Of a DNA stretch of 6,645 nucleotides, positions 1 to 6,645 are shown piece after piece (position 1 is the stretch's first letter; each line of letters opens with the position of its first letter). The translations under genes were made by a program, and so were the position numbers. Under the pieces are notes generated by a model, which ran no database searches, was not told where the DNA came from, and was given only the letters and a program-made list of their open reading frames with translations. Source of the DNA: Ramlibacter sp. (GTDB lineage Bacteria; Pseudomonadota; Gammaproteobacteria; Burkholderiales; Burkholderiaceae_C); NCBI GenBank assembly GCA_023701085.1, contig JAMPXR010000136.1, forward strand, positions 1-6,645, given 5' to 3'.

Positions 1-273
1 CAGGAAGCGATCGCGGCCATCGTGCTGATTCCCCTGGGCCTCTGGCTGGGCCGGACCTGGGTGGAGGCGGCGCTGCTGACCGGATCGGTGTTGCTGGTGA
101 TGATCGTCGAACTGCTCAACACGGCGGTCGAAAGCGCGATCGATCGCATCGGTCCGGAACATCACGAGCTGTCGGGGCGCGCCAAGGACATGGGCAGCGC
201 CGCCGTCTTCCTGAGCCTGCTGCTGTGCGCGGGCATCTGGCTCGCGGCCCTCTCCCAGAGGTTGGGCGCATGA
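1..273 (+). CDS. dgkA: Diacylglycerol kinase, prokaryotic type (3' part, 5' end outside window)
   Basis: This is a small integral inner-membrane kinase that phosphorylates diacylglycerol to phosphatidic acid, recycling lipid released by envelope-glycan synthesis. The reading frame is open from base 1, so about 33 N-terminal residues are missing compared with the roughly 120-residue E. coli enzyme, and 90 residues are visible. The family core is clear: a hydrophobic segment, then VMIVELLNTAVESAIDRI (residues 33-50 of the fragment), then HHELSGRAKDMGSAAV (54-69), then a final hydrophobic helix (about 69-84). E37, N40, E44, K62 and D63 correspond to the active-site cluster known from E. coli DgkA. 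The stop codon overlaps the next gene's start (ATGA), so the two are probably in one operon and translationally coupled. The identification is secure from the motifs. The promoter and start lie upstream of the window. Confidence 0.95.
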   Translation, partial: QEAIAAIVLIPLGLWLGRTWVEAALLTGSVLLVMIVELLNTAVESAIDRIGPEHHELSGRAKDMGSAAVFLSLLLCAGIWLAALSQRLGA

Positions 274-857
274 CCCACGCGTTTTCGCTGTGCGTGTATT
301 GCGGCTCACGCGTGGGCGCCCGTCCCGCCTTCGCCGCCGCGGCCGCGTCGGTCGGCCGCTGGATCGGCGCGCATGGCGGGCAGCTCGTCTACGGTGGCGG
401 AAACAACGGCCTGATGGGCGTCATGGCGGACGCCACGCTCGCCGCGGGTGGGCGGGTGGTCGGCATCATCCCGCGCGTGCTGGTGGAAAAGGAATGGGCC
501 AAGCTCGACTGCACCGAGCTGCACGTGGTCGACAACATGCATGAGCGCAAGCGCATGATGGCCGAGCGCGCCGACGCCTTCCTGGCGCTGCCCGGGGGCA
601 TCGGCACATTCGAGGAGATGTTCGAGGCATGGACGTGGCGCCAGCTCGGCTATCACGACAAACCCCTGGGGCTGCTCAACCTGGACGGCTATTACGAGCC
701 CCTGCTGGCTTTTCTCCAGTCCAGCGTGCAACACGGCTTCATGAGCGGCTGGCAGATGGACCTGCTGCGCGTGGGCAGCGATATCGGCACGCTGCTGCCC
801 GATCTGGTCCAGGCCGCGGGCGTGGTGTCCGGCAAAGCCAATTTCGACCAGATCTGA
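270..857 (+). CDS. LOG-family protein (TIGR00730-type phosphoribohydrolase)
   Basis: This 195-residue Rossmann-fold protein belongs to the LONELY GUY family. Characterised members hydrolyse the N-glycosidic bond of nucleoside 5'-monophosphates, including cytokinin ribotides, to release the base and ribose 5-phosphate. Visible motifs are VYCGSR (9-14), YGGGNNGLMG (41-50), the substrate/catalytic MHERK (90-94, Arg93) and the hallmark PGGIGTFEE (108-116) with its catalytic Glu. The length is normal for the family. I chose the ATG at 270 because AGAGG lies 8 bases upstream (257-261) and the protein then begins right before the conserved first beta strand. An in-frame ATG at 225 would add 15 residues encoded entirely within dgkA. 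The ATGA overlap suggests coupling to dgkA. The family assignment is firm. The physiological substrate is unknown, since in bacteria without plant hosts the role may be nucleotide salvage or stress related. From memory, a Bordetella pertussis LOG protein has been linked to oxidative stress. Confidence 0.93.
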   Translation: MTHAFSLCVYCGSRVGARPAFAAAAASVGRWIGAHGGQLVYGGGNNGLMGVMADATLAAGGRVVGIIPRVLVEKEWAKLDCTELHVVDNMHERKRMMAERADAFLALPGGIGTFEEMFEAWTWRQLGYHDKPLGLLNLDGYYEPLLAFLQSSVQHGFMSGWQMDLLRVGSDIGTLLPDLVQAAGVVSGKANFDQI

Positions 858-881
858 AGGGCCAGGCGCCCCGCGCCAGCC

Positions 882-883
<2 letters not shown>
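857..883. terminator. Hairpin across the convergent LOG/glnB stop codons, possible weak bidirectional terminator
   Basis: The two convergent genes are only 24 bases apart. A perfect 5-bp stem GGCGC/GCGCC (865-869 with 873-877, loop CCC) lies in the gap. It can be flanked by AAGG/CCTT pairing (857-860 with 880-883), which uses bases of both stop codons. There is no long U-tract on either strand, so intrinsic termination would be weak. This is an inference from structure only. Confidence 0.4.
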
Positions 884-1274
<391 letters not shown>

Positions 1275-1289
<15 letters not shown>

Positions 1290-2939
1290 GCCGGTAATAG
1301 GATACCGCCAATCCTTGCCGAAACTGCGGTGGGTGACCCGGATGCCCACGGGCGCCTGCCGGCGCTTGTATTCGTTCACGCGGATCAGGCGCGCCACGCG
1401 CTCCACCACGGCACGGTCGAACCCGGCCGCAATGATGTCCTCCACGCCCTGGTCGTTCTCCATGTAGCGCTCCAGGATCGCATCGAGGATCTCGTAGGGC
1501 GGCAGGCTGTCCTGGTCGACCTGGCCGGGCCGCAGCTCGGCGCTGGGCGGCCGCGTGATGATGCGCTCGGGAATGGGGCTGATGCCCGCGCCGTAAGGAT
1601 CGTGCACGTTGCGCCAGCGCGCGAGCCGGTAGACGGCGGTCTTGAGCAGGTCCTTGATGACGGCGAAGCCGCCGGCCATGTCACCGTAGAGGGTGCAGTA
1701 GCCGGTGGCCATCTCGCTCTTGTTGCCGGTGGTCAGCACGATGCTGCCGAACTTGTTGGACAGCGCCATCAGCAGCACGCCCCGGATGCGCGCCTGGATG
1801 TTTTCCTCCGTCGCGTCCTCGGGCAGCCCGCTGAACTCGCGCGCCAGCGCGGCCTTGAAGGCCTCGAACTGGGGCACGATGGAGATCTCGTCGTAACGCA
1901 CCCCCAGCCGCGCCGCCATGTCGCGTGCGTCTATCCACGAGATGTCGGCCGTGTAGGGTGAAGGCATCATCACGGTGCGCACCTTGTCGCGCCCCAGCGC
2001 ATCCACCGCCACCGCCAGGACGAGCGCCGAATCGATGCCGCCCGACAGGCCCAGCAGCACGCCCGGAAAGCCGTTCTTGCCGATATAGTCGCGCACGCCC
2101 AGCACCAACGCGTCCCACAGCTGCGCTTCGGGGCTGCGCTCGTGCGCAAGCGGCGCGGCGAGCGCGAGACCGTCCGCGGTCCGCTCGGCCTGGACCGTGA
2201 ACAGGTCTTCCTGGAACCCGGGCGCGCGCCCGGCCAGCTCGCCCCGCGCATCCAGCACGAACGAGGCGCCGTCGAACACGACCTCGTCCTGCCCGCCCAC
2301 CAGATGGGCGTAAACCAGCGGCAGACCCACGGCACGGGCGCGCTCGGCCATCCGGGCCACCCGCTCGCCGCCCTTGCCGACATGGAAGGGCGAGGCATTG
2401 ATCACCGCCAGCAGCTCCGCGCCGGCCTCGCGCGCCAGCCGGGCGGGCTCGTCGAACCATGCATCCTCGCAGATCAGCAGCCCCACGTTGACGCCGTCCA
2501 CCTGGAAGACGCAGGTTCCCTGCCCGCGCGTGAAATAGCGGTATTCGTCGAACACCTGGTAGTTGGGCAGTTCGCGCTTCGCGTAGGTCTCCAGCACGCG
2601 CCCTTCGCTCAGCACGCTGGCCGCGTTGAAGCGGCGCTGCACCGCCACCGACCTGCTGCGGATATCGCCGCCCGTGGGGTGTCCGACGACGACGAAGAGT
2701 CCCTTTAACCCGGCGAGTTCGCGGGCCACCTCTTTGACGGCATCATCGCAGGCGGCGATGAAGGCCGGGCGCAGCAGCAGGTCCTCGGCCGGATAGCCGC
2801 AGATCGACAGCTCGGGCGTGATCAGGAGGCGCGCGCCCTGCGCGTAGGCGGCGCGAGCGGCGGCGATGATCTTTTGCGCGTTGCCGGCGGTGTCGCCCAC
2901 CAGGAAGTTGAGCTGGGCAATACAGAGCTTGAGGGCCAT
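1275..2939 (-). CDS. nadE: Glutamine-dependent NAD+ synthetase (glutaminase + synthetase domains)
   Basis: This enzyme makes NAD+ from deamido-NAD (NaAD), ATP and glutamine, the last step of cytoplasmic NAD synthesis, and releases AMP and PPi. It has 554 residues in two domains. The N-terminal nitrilase-type glutaminase (about 1-265) has the catalytic triad E43 (ITPELSICGYP), K121 (YAKRELPNY) and C157 (LLICEDAWF). The C-terminal ATP-pyrophosphatase synthetase (about 270-545) has the P-loop SGGIDS (299-304), TTGNKSE (403-409) and GDMAGG (419-424). The length is normal for bacterial two-domain NadE. The ATG at 2939 fits the family start (M-x-L-K-x-x-x-A-Q-L-N). No good Shine-Dalgarno sequence precedes it. 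Its start codon overlaps that of the divergent FemAB-like gene, and a candidate extended -10 promoter lies about 27-35 bases upstream. glnB follows on the same strand. Confidence 0.97.
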
Positions 2940-4128
2940 GGCAGCAGTGAAACACGACTCGAACGATTATGTCACCCGGGTGCTGCGCTCGCCGCTGGAG
3001 CTCGATGGGGCGCTGTGGAACGACCTGCTCGCACTGCAGCGCGCGCCCGGCCCTTTCATGCGGCACGAGTACCTGGCGGCCATGGAGCGCAGCGGCAGCG
3101 CCACCCCGGCCACCGGTTGGACAGCGCGCTGCATCACGCTGTGGCGCGCGGACCAGCTGCACGCGGCTTGCACCGTGTACCTCAAGGATCACTCCTACGG
3201 AGAATATGTGTTCGACTGGGCCTGGGCCAGCGCCTACGAGCAGCATGGGCTGGCCTACTACCCGAAGGCGCTGATCGCGGCGCCGTTCACGCCGGCGCCT
3301 GGACCGCGCCTGCTCGCGCGCGATGCGCTCGCGCGCCAGGCCCTGGTCCGGGCCGTGCTCGACTGGTGCGGCCAGCAGGAGCTTTCATCGCTGCACCTGC
3401 TGTTCGGCGACGAGGACGACATGGCCGCTTGCGCGGCCGCCGGCCTGATGCTGCGCCACACGGTCCAGTTCCACTGGACCCATCGCGGCTGGCCCGACTT
3501 CGACAGCTTCCTGGCCAGCCTGGCGCACGACAAGCGCAAGAAGATTCGCCAGGAGCGGCGCAAGGTCGCCGAGGCAGGCGTGGCATTCCGCTGGTCCGCC
3601 GGGCGCGACATCGCAGCGGCGGACTGGGATCTGTTCTATCGCTGCTATGAGCGAACCTATCACGAGCACGGCAATGCGCCGTACCTCACGCGCGACTTCT
3701 TCCGCCGCATGGCCCGCGACATGCCCGAGCATTGGCTGCTTTTCGTGGCCGAGCGCGGCGGCAAGCCGATCGCCGCCAGCCTGGTCGCGATCGCCACCGA
3801 GCCCGCGCGCGGCGCGGCGCGCCTTGAAAAAGTGGCGTACGGCCGTTACTGGGGCGCGCTCGAGCGCGTGGACTGCCTGCATTTCGAGGCCTGCTACTAC
3901 CAGCCCCTGCAGTGGTGCATCGCGCATGCCTACGACCGCTTCGAGGGCGGCGCGCAGGGCGAACACAAGATGGCGCGCGCCCTGATGCCGGTGCGGACCT
4001 CCAGCGCGCACTGGCTGGCCCATCCGGCGTTCGCGGATGCGGTCGAGCGCTTCCTGCAGCGCGAAGGCCAGGGGATCGGCGCCTACCTCGAGCACCTGGA
4101 CCAGCGCAGTCCTTTCAGGCGCGGCTGA
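2938..4128 (+). CDS. FemAB-like / DUF482 (PF04339-type) GNAT-fold protein
   Basis: This 396-residue cytoplasmic protein belongs to the family often labelled 'GNAT family N-acetyltransferase' or 'peptidoglycan biosynthesis/recognition FemAB-like'. No substrate is established for it. Family blocks are visible: PFMRHEYLAAME (39-50), YLKDHSYGEYVFDWAWASAY (81-100), YYPKALIAAPFTP (107-119), FHWTHRGWPDFDSF (178-191), a basic stretch DKRKKIRQERRK (198-209), and the C-terminal GRYWGALERVDCLHFEACYY (302-321) followed by RFEGGAQGEHK (334-344). I chose the ATG at 2938 because the conserved domain begins about ten residues later. An ATG at 2866 would add 24 residues entirely antisense to nadE. GAGGG (2931-2935) lies too close to be an ideal ribosome site. 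Its promoter must lie inside nadE. It converges on ppa with 18 bases between stops. The family is confident and the function unknown. Confidence 0.88.
   Translation: MAAVKHDSNDYVTRVLRSPLELDGALWNDLLALQRAPGPFMRHEYLAAMERSGSATPATGWTARCITLWRADQLHAACTVYLKDHSYGEYVFDWAWASAYEQHGLAYYPKALIAAPFTPAPGPRLLARDALARQALVRAVLDWCGQQELSSLHLLFGDEDDMAACAAAGLMLRHTVQFHWTHRGWPDFDSFLASLAHDKRKKIRQERRKVAEAGVAFRWSAGRDIAAADWDLFYRCYERTYHEHGNAPYLTRDFFRRMARDMPEHWLLFVAERGGKPIAASLVAIATEPARGAARLEKVAYGRYWGALERVDCLHFEACYYQPLQWCIAHAYDRFEGGAQGEHKMARALMPVRTSSAHWLAHPAFADAVERFLQREGQGIGAYLEHLDQRSPFRRG
2966..2974 (-). promoter_or_regulatory. Candidate extended -10 promoter element for nadE
   Basis: On the minus strand the bases read TGACATAAT: a TG dinucleotide one base before CATAAT, which matches five of six positions of the sigma-70 -10 consensus. 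Transcription would begin near 2959, giving a leader of about 20 bases before the nadE ATG. No recognisable -35 lies at the expected distance, which is acceptable for an extended -10 promoter. The element lies inside codons of the divergent gene. It is a pattern match only. Confidence 0.45.
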
Positions 4129-4150
4129 GGCGATCCCCCCCCGCGCTCAG
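4125..4150. terminator. Hairpin spanning the convergent stop codons, with a C8 tract in its loop
   Basis: CTGAG (4125-4129) pairs with CTCAG (4146-4150), and GCG/CGC (4130-4132 with 4142-4144) continues the stem past one bulged base. The arms contain the stop codons of both flanking genes. Most of a run of eight C residues (4135-4142) forms the loop. Neither side has a U-tract, so this is at best a weak or factor-assisted terminator for both genes. Confidence 0.4.
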
Positions 4151-4683
4151 GGATGCTGGGCGGCGTAGCTCGCGATCCCGTCCATGATTTCCTTGCGCGC
4201 GGCCTCCGGGCCCTCCCAGCCGAGGATCTTGACCCACTTGCCCGGCTCCAGGTCCTTGTAGTGCTCGAAGAAATGCGCGATGGTTTTCAGCCGCAGCGGA
4301 TTCAGGTCTTCGGGCTTGCGCCATCCGCTGTAGATCGCCAGGATCTTGTCGGTGGGCACCGCCAGCACCTTGCCGTCCTGGCCGGCTTCGTCCTCCATCA
4401 TCAGGATGCCCAGCGGCCGGCAGCTGACCACCACGCCGGGAATCAGGGGCACGGGCGTGATCACCAGCACGTCGACCGGGTCGCCGTCGCCGCTGAGCGT
4501 CTTGGGCACATAACCGTAGTTGGTCGGGTAGTGCATGGACGTGCTCATGAAGCGGTCCACGAAAATCGCGCCGGTCTCCTTGTCCACCTCGTATTTCACG
4601 GGGTCGGCGTTCATCGGGATCTCGATGATCACGTTGAACGCGTCGGGGACCTGCTTGCCGGGAGTGACTTGGTCGAGAGACAT
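4147..4683 (-). CDS. ppa: Soluble inorganic pyrophosphatase, family I
   Basis: This cytoplasmic hexamer-type enzyme hydrolyses PPi to two phosphates, pulling biosynthetic reactions forward with metal ions as cofactors. It has 178 residues, against about 176 in E. coli. All expected active-site residues can be placed, one higher than E. coli mature numbering: E21, K30, E32, R44, Y56, the signature DGDPVDV (66-72) with D66, D68 and D71, then D98, D103, K105, Y142 and K143. The ATG at 4683 gives [10 protein letters not shown], the usual family start. The frame runs open to 4872, but the extra 63 residues are not family-like and lie in the intergenic region. No clear Shine-Dalgarno sequence precedes the ATG. 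It is divergent from hppA, so the wasteful and the energy-conserving pyrophosphatases share one regulatory region. Confidence 0.97.
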   Translation of the reverse strand: MSLDQVTPGKQVPDAFNVIIEIPMNADPVKYEVDKETGAIFVDRFMSTSMHYPTNYGYVPKTLSGDGDPVDVLVITPVPLIPGVVVSCRPLGILMMEDEAGQDGKVLAVPTDKILAIYSGWRKPEDLNPLRLKTIAHFFEHYKDLEPGKWVKILGWEGPEAARKEIMDGIASYAAQHP

Positions 4684-4791
4684 GGGTTTCGTTTTCGTCA
4701 AAAAAGGTGGAATAGAACCCGGTATTAACCCTGATCTGCCTTTCGCGAGCCTTGCTCGCCTGGCGGGGGCCAGAACGGGCGCCCCCCGCCC

Positions 4792-4818
4792 TTTATATAT
4801 ACTCTCGCGGTTGGCCAA
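4792..4818 (-). promoter_or_regulatory. Candidate sigma-70-like promoter for ppa
   Basis: Reading the minus strand, TTGGCC (complement of 4813-4818) lies 15 bases before TATAAA (complement of 4792-4797). The -10 is good, the -35 keeps only the TTG, and the spacing is short. Transcription would start near 4785 and give a leader of about 100 bases that could include the GCGAGC/GCTCGC hairpin. Confidence 0.3.
4798..4803 (+). promoter_or_regulatory. Candidate -10 element for hppA
   Basis: TATACT matches five of six positions of the -10 consensus and lies in the AT island. No -35-like hexamer is seen 15-19 bases upstream, where the DNA is GC-rich and hairpin-forming. If it is used, the hppA leader would be about 120 bases with alternative stem-loops. 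A promoter nearer the gene cannot be excluded. Confidence 0.25.
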
Positions 4819-4916
4819 TCGTCTCCGCCCCATGTCCCCGGGGGCTACGAGGAAGCAACGCAGCGGAGGCACCGCTCGCGTGGCGCCTCTAGCACGTTAC
4901 TCAATCGAAACAACGT

Positions 4917-4921
4917 AGGAG
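4917..4921 (+). promoter_or_regulatory. Ribosome binding site of hppA
   Basis: AGGAG with an 8-base A/T-rich spacer before the ATG at 4930 fixes the hppA start. ACGTT (4894-4898) and AACGT (4912-4916) could pair immediately upstream of it, leaving the site itself exposed. Confidence 0.75.
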
Positions 4922-4929
4922 AATTAAAA

Positions 4930-6645
4930 ATGACAGGCAATTCGGCGCTGATGCTGGCGCTCGTCTGCGGCCTCGCGGCCGTGGTCTACGGGTTCTGGGC
5001 CCGAGGCTGGATTCTTTCCCAGGATGCCGGCAATCCCCGCATGCAGGAGATCTCGGCGGCCATCCAGGCCGGCGCGGCGGCCTACCTGGCCCGGCAATAC
5101 AAGACCATCACCGTCGTGGGCGTGGTGCTCGCCATCCTGATCGGCGTCTTCCTGGACGTGACCACGGCCATCGGCTTCATCATCGGCGCGGTGCTGTCCG
5201 GCGCCTGCGGCTTCATCGGCATGAACGTCTCGGTGCGCGCGAACGTGCGCACCGCGCAGGCGGCCACGCGCGGCATCGGCCCGGCGCTGGACGTCGCCTT
5301 CCGCGGCGGCGCCATCACCGGCATGCTGGTGGTGGGCCTGGGCCTGCTGGGCGTCACCGCCTTCTACTGGTTCCTGGCCGGCAATGGCGTGCTGACCCCG
5401 GACCGCAAGCTCGCGACCTTGCTGAACCCGCTGATCGGCTTCGCGTTCGGCTCCTCGCTGATCTCGATCTTCGCGCGGCTGGGCGGCGGCATCTTCACCA
5501 AGGGCGCCGACGTGGGCGCCGACCTGGTGGGCAAGGTGGAAGCGGGCATCCCCGAGGACGACCCGCGCAACCCGGCGGTGATCGCCGACAACGTGGGCGA
5601 CAACGTCGGCGACTGCGCCGGCATGGCAGCCGACCTGTTCGAAACCTACGCGGTGACGCTGATCGCCACCATGGTGCTGGGCGCCCTGCTGGTGACGGCC
5701 GCTCCGACCAACGCCGTGCTGTATCCCCTGGCGCTGGGCGGCGTGTCGATCATCGCCTCGATCATCGGCACCTTCTTCGTCAAGGCCTCGCCCGGCATGA
5801 AGAACGTGATGCCGGCCTTGTACAAGGGCCTGGCCATCGCCGGCGTGCTGTCGCTGATCGCCTTCTACGGCGTCACGGTCTGGCTGATGCCCGACAACTC
5901 GATCACCGCGACGGGCACGCAGATGCGGCTGTTCGGCGCGTGCGCCGTGGGCCTGGTGCTGACCGGCATGCTGGTCTGGATCACCGAGTTCTACACCGGC
6001 ACCCAGTACTCCCCGGTGCGCCACATCGCCGAGGCGTCCACCACCGGCCACGGCACCAACATCATCGCCGGCCTGGGCGTGTCGATGCGTTCCACTGCCT
6101 GGCCGGTGCTGTTCGTCTGCATCGCCATCCTGGTCGCCTACCAGCTGGCCGGCCTGTACGGCATCGCCGTCGCCGCCACTTCCATGCTGAGCATGGCCGG
6201 CATCGTGGTCGCCCTGGACGCCTACGGCCCGATCACCGACAACGCCGGCGGCATCGCGGAGATGTCGGACCTGCCGCCCAGCGTGCGCGACATCACCGAC
6301 CCGCTGGATGCGGTGGGCAACACCACCAAGGCCGTGACCAAGGGCTACGCCATCGGCTCGGCCGGCCTGGCAGCCCTGGTGCTGTTCGCGGACTACACCC
6401 ACAAGCTGGAAACCTACGGCCGCTCGATCAGCTTCGACCTGTCGGACCCGATGGTGATCGTCGGCCTGTTCATCGGCGGCCTGATTCCCTACCTGTTCGG
6501 CGCCATGGCGATGGAAGCCGTCGGCCGCGCCGCCGGCTCGGTGGTGATCGAGGTGCGGCGCCAGTTCCGCGAGATCAAGGGCATCATGGAAGGCACGGCC
6601 AAGCCCCAGTACGGCGTCGCCGTCGACATGCTGACCCGCGCCGCG
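4930..6645 (+). CDS. hppA: Membrane-bound proton-translocating pyrophosphatase, K+-independent type (5' part, runs off window)
   Basis: This is a polytopic inner-membrane pump that couples PPi hydrolysis to ion export. 572 residues are visible without a stop. Relatives are about 660-720 residues, so the C-terminal part with the last conserved catalytic motif is missing. Substrate and Mg-binding motifs seen are [11 protein letters not shown] (194-204), [19 protein letters not shown] (220-238) and [18 protein letters not shown] (430-447). [16 protein letters not shown] (463-478) places lysine (K467) where K+-dependent enzymes have alanine, so the pump should be K+-independent. Proton rather than sodium transport is inferred from resemblance to the Rhodospirillum rubrum type. 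Many hydrophobic helices alternate with these loops. The ATG at 4930 follows AGGAG (4917-4921) by 8 bases, the best ribosome site in the window. It is divergent from ppa. Confidence 0.96.
   Translation, partial: MTGNSALMLALVCGLAAVVYGFWARGWILSQDAGNPRMQEISAAIQAGAAAYLARQYKTITVVGVVLAILIGVFLDVTTAIGFIIGAVLSGACGFIGMNVSVRANVRTAQAATRGIGPALDVAFRGGAITGMLVVGLGLLGVTAFYWFLAGNGVLTPDRKLATLLNPLIGFAFGSSLISIFARLGGGIFTKGADVGADLVGKVEAGIPEDDPRNPAVIADNVGDNVGDCAGMAADLFETYAVTLIATMVLGALLVTAAPTNAVLYPLALGGVSIIASIIGTFFVKASPGMKNVMPALYKGLAIAGVLSLIAFYGVTVWLMPDNSITATGTQMRLFGACAVGLVLTGMLVWITEFYTGTQYSPVRHIAEASTTGHGTNIIAGLGVSMRSTAWPVLFVCIAILVAYQLAGLYGIAVAATSMLSMAGIVVALDAYGPITDNAGGIAEMSDLPPSVRDITDPLDAVGNTTKAVTKGYAIGSAGLAALVLFADYTHKLETYGRSISFDLSDPMVIVGLFIGGLIPYLFGAMAMEAVGRAAGSVVIEVRRQFREIKGIMEGTAKPQYGVAVDMLTRAA

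Larger units (their letters stand above)
4684..4929. promoter_or_regulatory. Shared ppa/hppA intergenic control region
   Basis: This 246-bp gap between divergent starts is the only sizeable non-coding stretch in the window. It holds an AT island (TATATATA, 4794-4801) in otherwise GC-rich DNA, the palindrome TTGGCCAA (4811-4818), and two hairpins on the ppa side. One is GGCGGGGG/CCCCCGCC (4762-4769 with 4783-4790) and the other GCGAGC-CTT-GCTCGC (4745-4759). On the hppA side AGCGG/CCGCT (4862-4866 with 4872-4876) competes with GAGGC/GCCTC (4866-4870 with 4885-4889). No known riboswitch was recognised. Confidence 0.6.

Noticed and set aside
225..269. 15-residue N-terminal extension of the LOG protein
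   Set aside because: It would lie inside dgkA with no ribosome site, whereas the ATG at 270 has AGAGG at the right spacing and forms a standard ATGA junction.
2866..2937. Upstream start for the FemAB-like gene
   Set aside because: The 24 extra residues are encoded wholly antisense to the conserved nadE N-terminus and match nothing in the family. The ATG at 2938 is preferred.
3385..4095. 236-codon minus-strand frame inside the FemAB-like gene
   Set aside because: It is antisense to a gene with clear family blocks and its composition is typical of a GC-rich shadow.
4684..4872. 63-residue N-terminal extension of ppa
   Set aside because: Family I enzymes start close to MSLDQV-type sequence. 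The extension is Arg-rich, unrelated, and covers the promoter and hairpin region.
4684..4929. Riboswitch, small RNA gene or tRNA in the ppa/hppA gap
   Set aside because: No known conserved core was recognised. The stems are short and there is no terminator with a U-tract, so only hairpins are recorded.
4924..6402. 492-codon open frame on the minus strand opposite hppA
   Set aside because: It is a His/Asp/Gly/Ala-rich low-complexity translation lying exactly antisense to the well-supported hppA. GC-rich codon use in hppA explains the lack of stops, and no family motif or start signal is visible.

Overview
The window looks like a chromosomal housekeeping segment from a high-GC betaproteobacterium. 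Protein resemblance judged by eye and the nadE-glnB pairing fit the Alcaligenaceae (Bordetella/Achromobacter type). The genus is an inference, because no database search was possible. I see no insertion sequences, phage genes, CRISPR arrays, tRNAs or rRNAs. Coding density is very high and the only sizeable gap is 246 bp.

Layout. At the left edge is the 3' part of dgkA (diacylglycerol kinase). It overlaps a LOG-family phosphoribohydrolase gene through an ATGA stop/start junction. That pair converges on glnB (PII signal protein), which is on the minus strand 54 bp downstream of nadE (glutamine-dependent NAD synthetase). The nadE start codon overlaps the start codon of a divergent FemAB-like/DUF482 acyltransferase-fold gene by two bases. 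That gene in turn converges on ppa (soluble inorganic pyrophosphatase). ppa is divergent from hppA, the membrane proton-pumping pyrophosphatase, whose first 572 codons fill the right edge.

Functional links. nadE and glnB look co-transcribed, which fits published work showing PII control of NAD synthetase in other proteobacteria. NAD synthetase releases PPi, and the two neighbouring pyrophosphatases consume it, one wasting the energy and one conserving it as an ion gradient. HppA carries the lysine typical of K+-independent enzymes.

Non-coding signals are modest but real. Hairpins overlap the paired stop codons at both convergent junctions. Two tandem hairpins lie between nadE and glnB. An extended -10 promoter for nadE appears to sit inside the start of the divergent gene. 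An AT-rich island with candidate promoters lies between ppa and hppA. I did not find a convincing new multi-gene system. The most unusual points are the fused start codons at nadE, the nadE-glnB junction and the ppa/hppA pairing.
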